Part shown: positions 63,595 to 64,000 of the stretch, in pieces | How the letters are laid out: every line of letters begins with the position of its first letter | Position numbering within the stretch: position 1 is the first letter of the stretch | Assembly: GCA_018435665.1 (NCBI GenBank) | Contig: JAHDND010000072.1 | Location: 1 to 64,000, forward strand | Origin: Candidatus Thiosymbion sp. | GTDB taxonomy: Bacteria; Pseudomonadota; Gammaproteobacteria; Chromatiales; Chromatiaceae | Direction of reading: 5' to 3' | Length of the DNA stretch: 64,000 nucleotides | Translations under genes and position numbers: made by a program | Notes under the pieces: model-generated | What the model was told of the DNA's origin: nothing | What the model saw: the letters and a program-made list of their open reading frames with translations, nothing else | The model's database searches: none

Positions 63595-64000
63595 GCCTTG
63601 TCCTTCGTGGGGGTCGAATCATCCGCCAGCAGGGCCCGCAGCCGTTGCTGTTCTTCCGCTGAGAGTTCCTGTTCCCGAGCCTCCCGCTTGTTGCGCAGGG
63701 TCAGGAAGAGGAAGAGGCCGCCAACGCCCGCCAGGAGCAGGGGGCCGAACCAGAGGGGATAGGTGGAGGGTTTGAGGGGCGGGTCGTAGAGGACGAAGTC
63801 ACCATAGCGTTCCACCAGGAAGTCGATGACCTCCTGTCGGGATTTGCCGGACTGGAGGAGGCGGTAGACCTCCTCGCGCAGATCCTGGGCTAGGTCGGCC
63901 TGGGAACCTGCCAGGGACTCGTTCTGGCAGACCAGGCAGCGCAGTTCCTCGGTGAGGCGCTTGAATTCCTCGGCCCTGGCGGGATCGCTGAACTGGAATT
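63591..64000 (-). CDS. ccmH: Cytochrome c biogenesis protein CcmH (runs off the window)
   Basis: The visible ~136 residues include the thiol motif LRCLVCQNESLAGSQADLAQ (CLVC, reduces apocytochrome thiols), then VYRLLQSGKSRQEVIDFLVERYGDFVLY and a membrane helix near LWFGPLLLAGVGGLFLFLTL. The tail is acidic. The start lies beyond base 64000. ATGA overlap with ccmI shows one operon. Confidence 0.94.
   Translation of the reverse strand, partial: FQFSDPARAEEFKRLTEELRCLVCQNESLAGSQADLAQDLREEVYRLLQSGKSRQEVIDFLVERYGDFVLYDPPLKPSTYPLWFGPLLLAGVGGLFLFLTLRNKREAREQELSAEEQQRLRALLADDSTPTKDKA

Overview
The window looks like a chromosomal segment of a high-G+C gammaproteobacterium, most like the purple sulfur bacteria and relatives (Chromatiales). 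The evidence is the tmRNA tag ANDDNYALAA, the tpiA-secG-tRNA-Leu-nuo order, a 14-gene nuo operon with separate nuoC and nuoD, rimB-rimK, and ccmI-ccmH. The genus is an inference; there is no rRNA or photosynthesis gene here to settle it.

Layout. 0-3.3 kb is the end of a mobile island (LexA-like repressor, small ORF, DUF2924, large serine recombinase, ParB-like HTH) beside the 3' end of ssrA. 3.7-4.7 kb holds ssrA and smpB (ribosome rescue). 4.9-6.3 kb holds tpiA, secG and tRNA-Leu(GAG). 6.5-21.5 kb is a complete nuoA-N operon with a tandem repeat between nuoM and nuoN. 21.7-24.4 kb is a redox cluster: rubredoxin-less rubrerythrin, a GlpC/HdrD-like Fe-S protein and DUF3501.

24.4-32.6 kb is a decayed accessory region. 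It has two scars of EAL domains, a TRAP-type solute-binding protein, a GGDEF gene broken at a G run, the tail of a BREX phosphatase gene (pglZ) with a 5' stub of brxL, a broken second copy of part of selO, and a lower-G+C secreted protein gene. 32.6-39.1 kb returns to housekeeping: intact selO, a higBA toxin-antitoxin pair, riboflavin synthase, trmO, and the rimB-rimK-aspartoacylase-like trio. 39.3-44.7 kb is a Cus-type heavy-metal efflux operon.

45-53.7 kb mixes adenosine kinase, a lower-G+C two-gene unit (peptidoglycan-binding-like protein plus an unknown protein with a caspase/CHAT-reminiscent His-Gly and Cys pair), an overlooked 50-residue exported peptide gene with its own promoter and terminator, an OmpA-like lipoprotein, an acetyltransferase, a PuuE-like deacetylase with a repeat insert, and a Do-family protease. 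53.9-58.9 kb is polyamine metabolism (agmatinase, carboxynorspermidine synthase-like enzyme, arginine decarboxylase) with an H-NS-like gene inside. 59.3-62 kb is an NMT1-type ABC importer flanked by two copies of a ~90-bp palindromic repeat. 62.2-64 kb is the end of a ccm operon.

The best candidate for something undescribed is the pair at 46.3-47.5 kb. The rubrerythrin/DUF3501 cluster and the 50-residue peptide gene come next.
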